Under the pieces are notes generated by a model that was given only the letters and a program-made list of their open reading frames with translations, had not been told where the DNA came from and ran no database searches. From assembly GCF_003268675.1 (NCBI RefSeq), contig NZ_CP029378.1, forward strand, positions 1,488,001 to 1,552,000: DNA of 64,000 nucleotides, given 5' to 3'. Made by a program: the position numbers and the translations under genes. This stretch comes from Streptomyces bacillaris (GTDB lineage Bacteria > Actinomycetota > Actinomycetes > Streptomycetales > Streptomycetaceae). Positions 32,849 through 40,312 of this stretch are shown here, piece by piece; the stretch's first letter is position 1, and each line of letters opens with the position of its first letter.

Positions 32849-33983
32849 GCTGGCCCTCCATCAGAGAAACGAAACGGTCGAACAGGTAGGCGGCATCGTG
32901 GGGACCGGCCGCCGCCTCGGGGTGGTACTGCACACTGAACGCCGGGCGGTCCAACAGGTGCAGGCCCTCGACCACCTGATCGTTCAGACACACATGCGAA
33001 ACCTCGGCCCGGCCGAACTCCGTATCGGACACCCGGTCCAACGGGGCATCCACAGCGAAGCCGTGGTTATGCGCGGTCACCTCGACCTTGCCCGTCGTAC
33101 GGTCCTGCACCGGCTGATTGATCCCCCGATGCCCGTACTTCAACTTGTACGTACCAAACCCCAGCGCCCGGCCCAGAATCTGATTACCGAAACAGATACC
33201 GAACAGCGGGGTGGAGCGCTCCAGCACACCACGCATCAACGCCACCGGGTGATCGGCGGTCGACGGGTCACCGGGACCGTTGGAGAAGAACACCCCATCC
33301 GGCTCCACCGCGTACACATCCTCCAAGGTGGCCGTCGCGGGCAGCACATGCACCTCGATGCCCCGCTCCGCCATCCGGTGCGGCGTCATCCCCTTGATGC
33401 CCAGGTCGATCGCGGCAACGGTGAACCTCTTCGCCCCGATCGCCGCAACGACATACGCCTCCTCCGTCGCCACCTCGGCCGACAGATCCGCACCCGCCAT
33501 CTCAGGAGCCTGACGCACCCGGGCGAGCAAGGTGCCCTCATCCGCGATCGCGTTACCGGAGAAGATCCCCACCCGCATCGCACCCCGCTCCCGCAAATGA
33601 CGCGTCAGGGCACGGGTGTCCACACCACTGATCCCGACCACACCCTGCGCCGCCAACTCCTCATCCAACGACCGCTGGGAGCGCCAATTGGAGGGCTTGC
33701 GGGCAGGATCACGCACGACGTAACCGGAGACCCAGATACGACCCGACTCAGGATCCTCATCATTCACACCGGTGTTCCCGACATGCGGAGCCGTCATCAC
33801 CACCACCTGCCGGTGATACGACGGATCCGTCAACGTCTCCTGATAACCCGTCATGCCAGTGGAGAACACCGCCTCGCCGAAGGTCTCCCCCACAGCCCCA
33901 TAAGCACGACCACGAAAGGCGCGACCGTCCTCCAGGACGAGTACAGCGAGCCGCCCGTCCCCGCCCGCCTCCCCGCCCCTCAT
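32841..33983 (-). CDS. carA: Carbamoyl-phosphate synthase small subunit (glutamine amidotransferase)
   Basis: A 380-residue glutaminase subunit. The class I amidotransferase triad is visible: nucleophile in [12 protein letters not shown], and the His/Glu pair in [13 protein letters not shown]. The N-terminal domain carries [18 protein letters not shown]. It channels ammonia to CarB. ATG at 33983 overlaps the upstream ATP-grasp stop (ATGA), and the stop overlaps carB's GTG, so ATP-grasp, carA and carB are translationally coupled. In Streptomyces the housekeeping carAB sits with pyr genes; this linkage to a ligase and carbamoyltransferase suggests secondary metabolism. Confidence 0.95.
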   Translation of the reverse strand: MRGGEAGGDGRLAVLVLEDGRAFRGRAYGAVGETFGEAVFSTGMTGYQETLTDPSYHRQVVVMTAPHVGNTGVNDEDPESGRIWVSGYVVRDPARKPSNWRSQRSLDEELAAQGVVGISGVDTRALTRHLRERGAMRVGIFSGNAIADEGTLLARVRQAPEMAGADLSAEVATEEAYVVAAIGAKRFTVAAIDLGIKGMTPHRMAERGIEVHVLPATATLEDVYAVEPDGVFFSNGPGDPSTADHPVALMRGVLERSTPLFGICFGNQILGRALGFGTYKLKYGHRGINQPVQDRTTGKVEVTAHNHGFAVDAPLDRVSDTEFGRAEVSHVCLNDQVVEGLHLLDRPAFSVQYHPEAAAGPHDAAYLFDRFVSLMEGQRA

Positions 33984-35248
33984 CGATCCAGTCCGCAGAC
34001 CGCACGCGCTCCCCGCACACCCCGCGCTTCTCGCTCCGGGGCGCACTCCAGGCGGAACTGGGCCGCCGTCCTGAGGATCGCCTTCTCCACGTCGCCGCTC
34101 GACGCGCCGCGGAACCGGAATCGGGCGCCGACGTGCTCGTACCCGCCCACGCGCGGGACCACCTGGCCCACGGCCGGGATCGCAGCGGTGTAGGGGCCCT
34201 CGTCAGGGGTCGGCGGGTCGGGGAGGTCCCAGGCCGTCACGCGGCAGGGGGCCGGTACGGGGGACGGCACCAGCAGCCAGCCGCCCGTACGCCATTCCTC
34301 GGGTACGGGGAGTTCCGGGCGGCGGCCGAGCTGGACGGCGGCGGCGGCCCCCGCGAGGTCGATGTCATGCACCTCGCGCCAGACGAACGGGATCTCCGCC
34401 CCGCCGACCCGGTACCCCGCCTCCAGGAACCGGATCGAGGGCGGGCCGTCGTCCGACGTACCGACGAACGCCTCCAGGTGGAAGACCCAGGGTTCCGGGC
34501 CGAGGGCCGCGGCCACCCGGGCCGTGAACGCACCGAGGGGGCGCAGGAGTTCGGGGTCGTCGACCTCGACCGAGCCGAGGGCCTCGCCCTGGGTGAAGTC
34601 GACGCAGGTGTTGACGTACCGGGAGGCCCGCCAGGGGCCCAGTTCCTCGCCGGTCCACAGGCCGTCGATGTGGAAGATCGGGTCGGGGCAGAACTCCTGG
34701 ACCAGGCGGGGTTCCGGGGGTGACGTACGCAGCAGCGGAAGGTCGGCCTCGGAGTCGAGGCGTACGACGCCCCGGCTGGCGGTGCCCCGGCGCGGCTTGA
34801 CCACGACCGGCCAGCCGTGGTGCTGGGCGAAGGTCAGGACGGCGGCCTCGCCGGGGGCGTCCGCGAAGGCGGGGGCGGGTATCCCGGCCGCTGCGGTCAC
34901 CCGGTTCATGGTGAGCTTGTCGCGGAAGCGGGCCAGCTCGCCGGAGGTCTGGCCGACGCAGCCCAGCCGCTCGCGGACCAGGGCGGCCGTGTCGAGGTCG
35001 CCCTCGTTGAGGGCCACCACCCGCTCGGGCACGCCGAAGTGGGTCCGCAGCTCGGTGACCGCGCGCCAGACGGCGTCGAGGTCGTCGGTGGCCGGGACGG
35101 TACGGGCGGCCGCCGCGCCGCCGGGTACGGAGTCGAGGGCCAGTTCCGTGGTCACGTAGGTGACGCGGTGGGCACGGTGGTCGAGGTAGTTCTCGTAGTG
35201 GGCGTGCCGGTCGCGCCAGCGGTGGAGGACGACGATGTGATCGCTCAT
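33980..35248 (-). CDS. ATP-grasp ligase (I) of the carbamoyl peptide-like cluster
   Basis: A 422-residue ATP-grasp protein that would join a carboxylate to an amine through an acyl phosphate. The N-terminal pre-ATP-grasp domain is followed by [19 protein letters not shown] (lid entry, ~110) and [16 protein letters not shown] (ATP-binding lysine, ~160); metal ligands lie in [13 protein letters not shown] (~275). It resembles amino-acid/peptide ligases rather than D-Ala ligase or biotin carboxylases. The last ~110 residues are variable. ATG at 35248 overlaps the small upstream gene by 4 bp. A second, divergent ATP-grasp gene lies just upstream, so two amide-forming steps, or two substrates, are likely. 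Confidence 0.85.
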   Translation of the reverse strand: MSDHIVVLHRWRDRHAHYENYLDHRAHRVTYVTTELALDSVPGGAAAARTVPATDDLDAVWRAVTELRTHFGVPERVVALNEGDLDTAALVRERLGCVGQTSGELARFRDKLTMNRVTAAAGIPAPAFADAPGEAAVLTFAQHHGWPVVVKPRRGTASRGVVRLDSEADLPLLRTSPPEPRLVQEFCPDPIFHIDGLWTGEELGPWRASRYVNTCVDFTQGEALGSVEVDDPELLRPLGAFTARVAAALGPEPWVFHLEAFVGTSDDGPPSIRFLEAGYRVGGAEIPFVWREVHDIDLAGAAAAVQLGRRPELPVPEEWRTGGWLLVPSPVPAPCRVTAWDLPDPPTPDEGPYTAAIPAVGQVVPRVGGYEHVGARFRFRGASSGDVEKAILRTAAQFRLECAPEREARGVRGARAVCGLDR

Positions 35249-35535
35249 GCCCGGTCCGCTCCGGCGGCCGACATGTCCCGGACCCGGCCCACCGCGAAGG
35301 TCGCGGAGACCACGGCGGCCCGGGCCGAGCCCAGTGCGCCGCGCGCCGCGTCCAGGTCGCCGTCCGGGAGCTGGCCCACGATGTCGGTGGCGCAGTCGAT
35401 CAGGTGCAGCGCGGCCCGGGCGAGGGGCTGTTCGCTGCTGTACCGCTCCTCGACCAGTCGGCGGACGGTGTGCAGCTGGGCGACGGGGTCCGGCCGGGAC
35501 CCCTCCGTCCCGACGGGGCAGATGATCGTGTTCAT
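35245..35535 (-). CDS. Small conserved-looking protein of unknown function, 96 aa
   Basis: A 96-residue acidic helical protein beginning MNTIICPVGTEG. I do not recognise the family. It has a single Cys near position 6 and another in LIDCATDIVG, an Arg/Glu-rich helix in the middle and an Ala-rich tail. Its stop overlaps the ATP-grasp (I) start by 4 bp, so it is translated with it and may be its partner or a carrier. The start is uncertain: ATG at 35535 or 35547, neither with a good ribosome site. The 218 bp upstream are an unusual polypyrimidine leader. Confidence 0.6.
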   Translation of the reverse strand: MNTIICPVGTEGSRPDPVAQLHTVRRLVEERYSSEQPLARAALHLIDCATDIVGQLPDGDLDAARGALGSARAAVVSATFAVGRVRDMSAAGADRA

Positions 35536-35753
35536 CAGTGAGTCCATCCCAGGAGACAGGAGCCGGAAAAGGTGGAGGAAGCAGAGGCGGAGTAGAGGAG
35601 GGGAGGAAAGGAGGTGAGCAGAGGTGGGATAGCAGAGGGGGTGGAGAGCGGGTGGCCGGACCACGGGGCGCAGTCCGTCCTGGCCACCCGGATTCCGTAG
35701 CGCGCGAGGCAAGACAAGGGGGCAGTGCCCCGAGCCCCCGGCGCGCGCCGCCC
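35536..35753 (-). other. Polypyrimidine leader region between two operon genes
   Basis: On the coding (minus) strand, roughly 35560-35660 is almost purely pyrimidine; the plus strand reads as GGAGG/GAGG-rich purine repeats. No family-supported gene is present: a TTG-initiated 60-codon frame here lacks a ribosome site. Such C/U-rich, G-poor RNA is typical of unstructured segments or rut-like sites and could tune expression of the three distal genes. Confidence 0.45.
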
Positions 35754-37007
35754 TCAGCTCGTCTTGAAGCGGATGCGGTCGTTGGTCGCCTCGCACTTGG
35801 CCACGGCGTCGTCCGCGTCGCGCCCGGAGGCGATGACGTACCCGGAGACGCAGTCCGCGACGGTCAGCAACGGCGGTACGGTCTCCCCGACGCTCTTGCC
35901 GATCACCGCCGCCACCTCCGTATCCGCGAACTCGTCCAGATACGGGAGGAACACGTACTGCTTCTCGCCCTTCGGGACCCGGCGGATCTCGTCGGCCGCG
36001 TCGTCGGCCACCTCGACGGCGTCGACCGTGCCCGGCTCCGGGGTGAAGAAGCGGACCGCCGCACCGCCCAGCGGTTCGGGCGAGGTCGCGGGCAGTTCGT
36101 CGATGCCGAGGGGGACCGTGAGGAACATCCGGTTGAGGTTCAGCCCGAAGGCGCGGCGGACCAGTTCGGGGGCGCCGCTGCCGGCCAGCCTGGCGTGGGA
36201 CTCCAGGACGCGCGGGCCCTTGGGGGTGAGGACGAACTCGCTGTGCGAGGGGCCTTCGGTGAGACCCACCGCGTCGAGCAACTTCGGTGTGAGGTCGCGG
36301 AGTTCGGCGAGCCACGGGGTGGCGTACCGGCTGGGGGTGCTGACCTCCCACTCGACGTACCGCTCGTTCATCCGGTACTCGGAGTACCCGATGGTGAGGT
36401 GGCGGCCCGCGTGCGAGAAGGAGTCGACGCTGACGACGGGGCCGTCGAGGTACTCCTCCGCGATGACGGCCGAGGTCTCGGCCTCCTGGAGCGCCTCCCA
36501 GGCCTTCTCGGCGTCCTCGGGTCCGTACACGGGGTGGATGTGCAGGCTGGCGACGCCGTCCACCGGTTTGACGATGATCCGGTCACCGACCTCCGCCCGG
36601 AACGCGGCGATCTCCTCGGCGCTGCGGACCAGTTGGTAGCGGACGGGGCTCAGGCCGTGCTCGTCGAGCAACTGCCGCGTGAGCGCCTTGTCCTTGAGGG
36701 CGCGGGCGGTGAACTCGCTGACGCCGGGCAGGCCGAGGGCGTCCACGACGAAGCCGGTGGACTCGGCAGCCGGTTCGGTGGTGGTGAGGACGCGGTCGAA
36801 CGGGCGCTCCTCGTGCAGCGGCTTGAGGAGTTCGAGGATGGCGGGGCCGTCGGCCAGGGGGCCGTGGATGATGCGCTCGCAGTGCTGGGCGACGGCCACG
36901 TCGTAGGCGCCCTCCTCATGGACGAGGACGACGTCGATGCCGAGTTCCTTGGCTCCCGCGACCGGTGCCGGCCGGCCGCCGATGACTGCCACGCGGTACT
37001 TGCCCAT
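35754..37007 (-). CDS. ATP-grasp ligase (II)
   Basis: A 417-residue ATP-grasp enzyme, clearly different from ligase I. The N-terminal YRVAVIGGRPAPV Rossmann-like domain is followed by LKDKALTRQLLDEHGLSPVRY (~115), the ATP lysine in DRIIVKPVDGVAS (~145), SVDSFSHAG (~195) and metal-binding FVLTPKGPRVLESHARLAG (~265). The type is that of BacD/L-amino-acid ligases and ATP-grasp proteins in peptide antibiotics. It probably forms an amide between two amino acids or onto the short peptide encoded in this cluster. ATG at 37007 has AAGGGAAC upstream. Confidence 0.87.
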   Translation of the reverse strand: MGKYRVAVIGGRPAPVAGAKELGIDVVLVHEEGAYDVAVAQHCERIIHGPLADGPAILELLKPLHEERPFDRVLTTTEPAAESTGFVVDALGLPGVSEFTARALKDKALTRQLLDEHGLSPVRYQLVRSAEEIAAFRAEVGDRIIVKPVDGVASLHIHPVYGPEDAEKAWEALQEAETSAVIAEEYLDGPVVSVDSFSHAGRHLTIGYSEYRMNERYVEWEVSTPSRYATPWLAELRDLTPKLLDAVGLTEGPSHSEFVLTPKGPRVLESHARLAGSGAPELVRRAFGLNLNRMFLTVPLGIDELPATSPEPLGGAAVRFFTPEPGTVDAVEVADDAADEIRRVPKGEKQYVFLPYLDEFADTEVAAVIGKSVGETVPPLLTVADCVSGYVIASGRDADDAVAKCEATNDRIRFKTS

Positions 37008-37107
37008 GGGGTTCCCTTCAGGGTTCGGGTGAGAGTGAAGGTGAGGGGTTGGGGGGTGGGGTGGAGCGTCAGAGGGCGGGGAGGCGTTCCGTGGTGAAAC
37101 GGGCTCG

Positions 37108-38061
37108 TCAGGCGGCGTAGCAGCGGCGGAGCCAGCGGGCCGTCGTGTTCGGGTGCGGGGTGAACGCCTTGCGGCGGTGCAGCACCCGGAGGTTGTCGAA
37201 GATCATGAAGTCGCCCGGCTGGAGGATGAGATCGGCGGCCGGGATGTCGAGCAGGACCTCGCGCCAGCGCTCCAGGGCCTGTTGGGCGGCGGGAGTGAGC
37301 CCGGCCGTGGTGCCCCGGTCGTAGCGGGCGCGGTGGCGGCCGTCCGGCCCGGCCTCCAGGACCGGGGTCTTCACCAGCGGGCCGATGGTGTCGCCGTCGT
37401 TGGAGTCGGGCGCGCCGACCTCGAACTCCGGTGCCCTGAGGACGGTTTGCGTCTCCTCGTCGAGCCGCACGACGACGTCGTCGAGGGCCGCGACCTCGGT
37501 GGGGATGCGCTCCTCGTTGCGGATGGCGAAGAAGGTGAGGTACGGCGGTGCGTAGAGCCGGGGGTCGGAGCCGGGCGGGCCGAACGGCTGGTGGGGGTTG
37601 TCGGAGTGCCAGAAGAACTCCGAGTCGGCCCCCCAGGAGCTGGTGGTGCCGGAGGCGGCCGGGTTGGGGACGACATTGCGGATGAGGCGGCCGTCGTTCT
37701 CGTAACTCACCGCGAACGGCGTGCAGCCGAGGAGCCGGATCATCCCCAGGTGGATGGCGTTGGTGACGGCGAGTCCGCTCTCGTCGGCGAAGCCGCTGAC
37801 CGGGGTGGCGGGGAAGTCCTGGGTGGGCAGGTTGGACAGGAGCAGCGCGTGGGAGCCGGCGGCGGTGAAGACCTGGCTGCCCTGGAGGATGTCGCCGGGC
37901 AGATGGCGCCGGAGCGCGTAGACGCCGATCCCGCCGAGGATGGCGTCGTCGAGGTCGGAATCGAGGCTGGTCTCCGATACCCGGGCCGATATCTCCTTGC
38001 GCAGTAGGTCCCGGGCACTGTCCTCGACGCGGTACCGGGCGAACTGGAGCAAGCTGGTCAT
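37108..38061 (-). CDS. Fe(II)/2-oxoglutarate-dependent oxygenase, clavaminate synthase-like
   Basis: A 317-residue TauD/CAS-like oxygenase. The metal triad is FFWHSDNPHQ (His152, Asp154) and His295 in LRVLHRRKAF, with Arg309 for 2-oxoglutarate. The layout, with a long insert before the distal His, is that of clavaminate synthase and amino-acid beta-hydroxylases. The likely role is hydroxylation of an amino acid, creating the alcohol to be carbamoylated by the enzyme encoded upstream. ATG at 38061 has a GGAGAC ribosome site. It is only distantly similar to the other oxygenase at 1.8-2.8 kb. Confidence 0.88.
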   Translation of the reverse strand: MTSLLQFARYRVEDSARDLLRKEISARVSETSLDSDLDDAILGGIGVYALRRHLPGDILQGSQVFTAAGSHALLLSNLPTQDFPATPVSGFADESGLAVTNAIHLGMIRLLGCTPFAVSYENDGRLIRNVVPNPAASGTTSSWGADSEFFWHSDNPHQPFGPPGSDPRLYAPPYLTFFAIRNEERIPTEVAALDDVVVRLDEETQTVLRAPEFEVGAPDSNDGDTIGPLVKTPVLEAGPDGRHRARYDRGTTAGLTPAAQQALERWREVLLDIPAADLILQPGDFMIFDNLRVLHRRKAFTPHPNTTARWLRRCYAA

Positions 38062-38104
38062 CGTCTGTCTCCGTTGGGTCGGTTGCACGCCCTCGTCGCC
38101 GCGC

Positions 38105-38263
38105 TCAGCGAGCCGGTGACGGGGGCGGCGCGTTCCAGTACGTGTCGGCGCGCCGGTTCCAGCGGCGCGCGAGGGGGTCGTCGACGAGTCGGCTCAGCAG
38201 GCCGGCCGGGGTCACGACCAGGTAGTAGGCGAGGAGGAGCAGAAGGGTGCGCAAGGTACGCAT
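38105..38263 (-). CDS. SxtJ-like small membrane protein, 52 aa
   Basis: A 52-residue protein with an N-terminal hydrophobic helix (LRTLLLLLAYYLVVTPAGLL) and a basic C-terminal RRWNRRADTYW. Small membrane proteins of this pattern (TPxGLL ... YW) are recurrently encoded beside TobZ/NodU-type carbamoyltransferases, for example SxtJ next to SxtI in saxitoxin clusters. It lies 54 bp after the carbamoyltransferase gene, in keeping with that partnership. Its biochemical role is unknown. ATG at 38263 is the only plausible start; the ribosome site is weak. Confidence 0.7.
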   Translation of the reverse strand: MRTLRTLLLLLAYYLVVTPAGLLSRLVDDPLARRWNRRADTYWNAPPPSPAR

Positions 38264-38317
38264 GGACGTTCGTTCCGTTTCTCGTGTCGGCGCGGAGAAA
38301 TGCGGGCGGGGGCCGGT

Positions 38318-40156
38318 TCAGTCGAGCGGGATCTCGTCGCGCCAGTCGGACTCCTCCGTCCAGACCGGCTGATCGCCCTTCTCCAGCAGGAAGTTGCCGA
38401 GCGCGAGCATGTCGATGTCGGTCCGCATGAAGCAGGTGTAGGCCTCCTGCGGGGAGTTGACGATCGGCTCGCCGCGTACGTTGAACGAGGTGTTGACCAG
38501 GACCGGGCAGCCGGTGAGGGACTTGAAGGCGGTCAACAGCCGGTGGTAGGCAGGGTTTTCGCGGTCGGTGACCGTCTGCACCCGTGCCGAGTGGTCGACA
38601 TGGGTGACGGCGGGGATGGTGGAGCGCCGCACCTTGAGCAGGTCGAGTCCCGAGGCTCCGCGGTCCTGGGCCTCCAGCCGCTGGGCGGCGGCGACCTGGG
38701 AGACGACGAGCATGTACGGGCTCTCCTGCAGCAGGTCGAAGTAGTCCTTGGCGTCCTCGGCCAGGACGGCCGGGGCGAACGGGCGGAAGGACTCCCGGAA
38801 TTTGATCTTGAGGTTCATCGCGGACTGCATGTCCGGGTTGCGCGGGTCTCCGATGATGGAGCGGGCTCCGAGCGCCCGGGGGCCGAACTCCATGCGCCCC
38901 TGGAACCAGCCGACGATCTTCCCCTGGGCCAGCCCCTCCGCGACCTGTGCGGCCAGGGTGTCGTCGTCGAGCCGGCGGTACGGGATGGAGCGCGCGTCCA
39001 GGTAGGCGGCGATCTCGTCGTCGCCGTACGCGGGCCCGAGCAGGGACCCGCTCATCGCGTCGTGCCCCGTACGGACGTGGTCGCGGCGGGCGCCCCGCTC
39101 GGCCGCGACGGCCTGGGCGGCGCCGAGGGCTCCCCCGGCGTCTCCGGCGGCGGGCTGGACCCACACCTCGTCGAAGATCCCGGCGTCGATCACCTTGCCG
39201 TTGGCCACACAGTTGAGGGCGACCCCGCCTGCCATGCAGAGCCGGGACTCCCCCGTGCGCTCGCGGGCGGTGCGGGCGAGCCGGAGCACCGCTTCCTCGG
39301 TGACCGCCTGCACCGAGGCGGCGAGGTCGAACTCCCGCTCGGTGAGCGTTGATTCGGAGGTGCGGCGGGGTCCGCCGAAGAGCTTCTCGAAGCCGCGCCC
39401 GGTCATGACCTGGCCGCGCAGATACTCGAAGTAGCGCATGTTGAGGCGGAAGGAGCCGTCGGGTTTGAGGTCGATCAGCTCCTCGCGGATGAGGCGGGCG
39501 TAGCGCGGTTTGCCGTAGGGCGCGAGGCCCATGAGCTTGTACTCGCCGGAGTCGACCTTGAAGCCGCAGAAGTAGGTGAACGCGGAGTACAGCAGGCCGA
39601 GCGAGTGGGGGAAGCGGAGTTCGGAGACGGGGCGGAGGCCGGTGCCGCGGCCGTGCCAGAGGGTGGTCGTGGCCCATTCGCCGACGCCGTCGATGCAGAG
39701 CACGGCCGCGGACTCGTACGGGCTCGGGAAGAAGGCGGAGACCGCGTGCGACTCGTGGTGACGGCGGACCGACAGCTCGGGCACCCGGCCCCGGCCGAGG
39801 GCGGCGAGTTCGGCGCGTACGGTCGCGTCGGTGCGCAGCTTGCCGGTCCGGCCGAGCCAGGCGGGCAACGTGTCCCGGAAGGAGGCGAAGCCGGTGGGCG
39901 CGGCGCCCGCGAAGGTGGCCAGGAGCCGGCGGAACTTCAGCCGGGGGTCCTCGTAGTAGGCGACGGCCGAGATGTCGTCCAGGCTGACGCCCTGCTCGTC
40001 GAGGCAGTACGCGACCGCGCGGGAGGGGAAGGAGGGGTCGTGCCGCCGCCTGGTGAAGCGTTCCTCCTGGGCCGCGGCCACCGGCACGCCGTCGGCTACG
40101 AGGGCGGCGGCACTGTCGTGGTAGAAGGCGGAGACTCCGAGAATGAGGTCAGACAC
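38318..40156 (-). CDS. O-carbamoyltransferase (NodU/CmcH/TobZ family)
   Basis: A 612-residue enzyme transferring a carbamoyl group from carbamoyl phosphate, via carbamoyl-AMP, to a substrate hydroxyl. The N-terminal LILGVSAFYHDSAAAL and the metal-binding RRHHESHAVSAFF (His-rich) belong to the Kae1-like domain. FCGFKVDSGEYKLMGLAPYG, GGVALNCVANGK, and the C-terminal GPRALGARSIIGDPR and FRPFAPAVL are diagnostic of the family. GTG at 40156 is preceded by GGAGGAAC. The same operon ends in carA-carB, which would supply its donor, and contains two hydroxylation-type enzymes that could create the acceptor hydroxyl. Confidence 0.93.
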   Translation of the reverse strand: MSDLILGVSAFYHDSAAALVADGVPVAAAQEERFTRRRHDPSFPSRAVAYCLDEQGVSLDDISAVAYYEDPRLKFRRLLATFAGAAPTGFASFRDTLPAWLGRTGKLRTDATVRAELAALGRGRVPELSVRRHHESHAVSAFFPSPYESAAVLCIDGVGEWATTTLWHGRGTGLRPVSELRFPHSLGLLYSAFTYFCGFKVDSGEYKLMGLAPYGKPRYARLIREELIDLKPDGSFRLNMRYFEYLRGQVMTGRGFEKLFGGPRRTSESTLTEREFDLAASVQAVTEEAVLRLARTARERTGESRLCMAGGVALNCVANGKVIDAGIFDEVWVQPAAGDAGGALGAAQAVAAERGARRDHVRTGHDAMSGSLLGPAYGDDEIAAYLDARSIPYRRLDDDTLAAQVAEGLAQGKIVGWFQGRMEFGPRALGARSIIGDPRNPDMQSAMNLKIKFRESFRPFAPAVLAEDAKDYFDLLQESPYMLVVSQVAAAQRLEAQDRGASGLDLLKVRRSTIPAVTHVDHSARVQTVTDRENPAYHRLLTAFKSLTGCPVLVNTSFNVRGEPIVNSPQEAYTCFMRTDIDMLALGNFLLEKGDQPVWTEESDWRDEIPLD

Positions 40157-40312
40157 CGCTGCGTTCCTCCGGCTGGATGGGGAATCGGGCTGGGGCGGGG
40201 CAGGGAGTGAGGGGCGCGGTACGGGCGCGGGGCGTGGGGCGCACGAGGGGCATGGGGTGCGCGAGGAGCGTGGGGCGGGAGGGGAGCGTGGGGCGGGCGT
40301 GCGTCCGGGGGC
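40157..40312 (-). repeat. C-rich intercistronic spacer with repeated GCGTGGGGCG-like units (plus-strand sense)
   Basis: The 156-bp gap between the diiron-enzyme and carbamoyltransferase genes is strongly G-rich on the plus strand, with several imperfect repeats of GCGTGGGGCG and GCGCGAGGGG-like units. The transcribed RNA is therefore C-rich and G-poor. It may be a rut-like site or, in DNA, a quadruplex-prone tract. No ORF is supported. Confidence 0.45.

Noticed and set aside
29603..32938. Long plus-strand ORF (1,111 codons) opposite carB
   Set aside because: It is an antisense shadow of carB created by high GC codon bias; its translation is Gly/Arg/Val-rich with no domains.
35535..35717. 60-codon minus ORF starting with TTG in the polypyrimidine leader, possible second peptide
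   Set aside because: Lacks a ribosome site and its composition merely reflects the C/T-rich tract.
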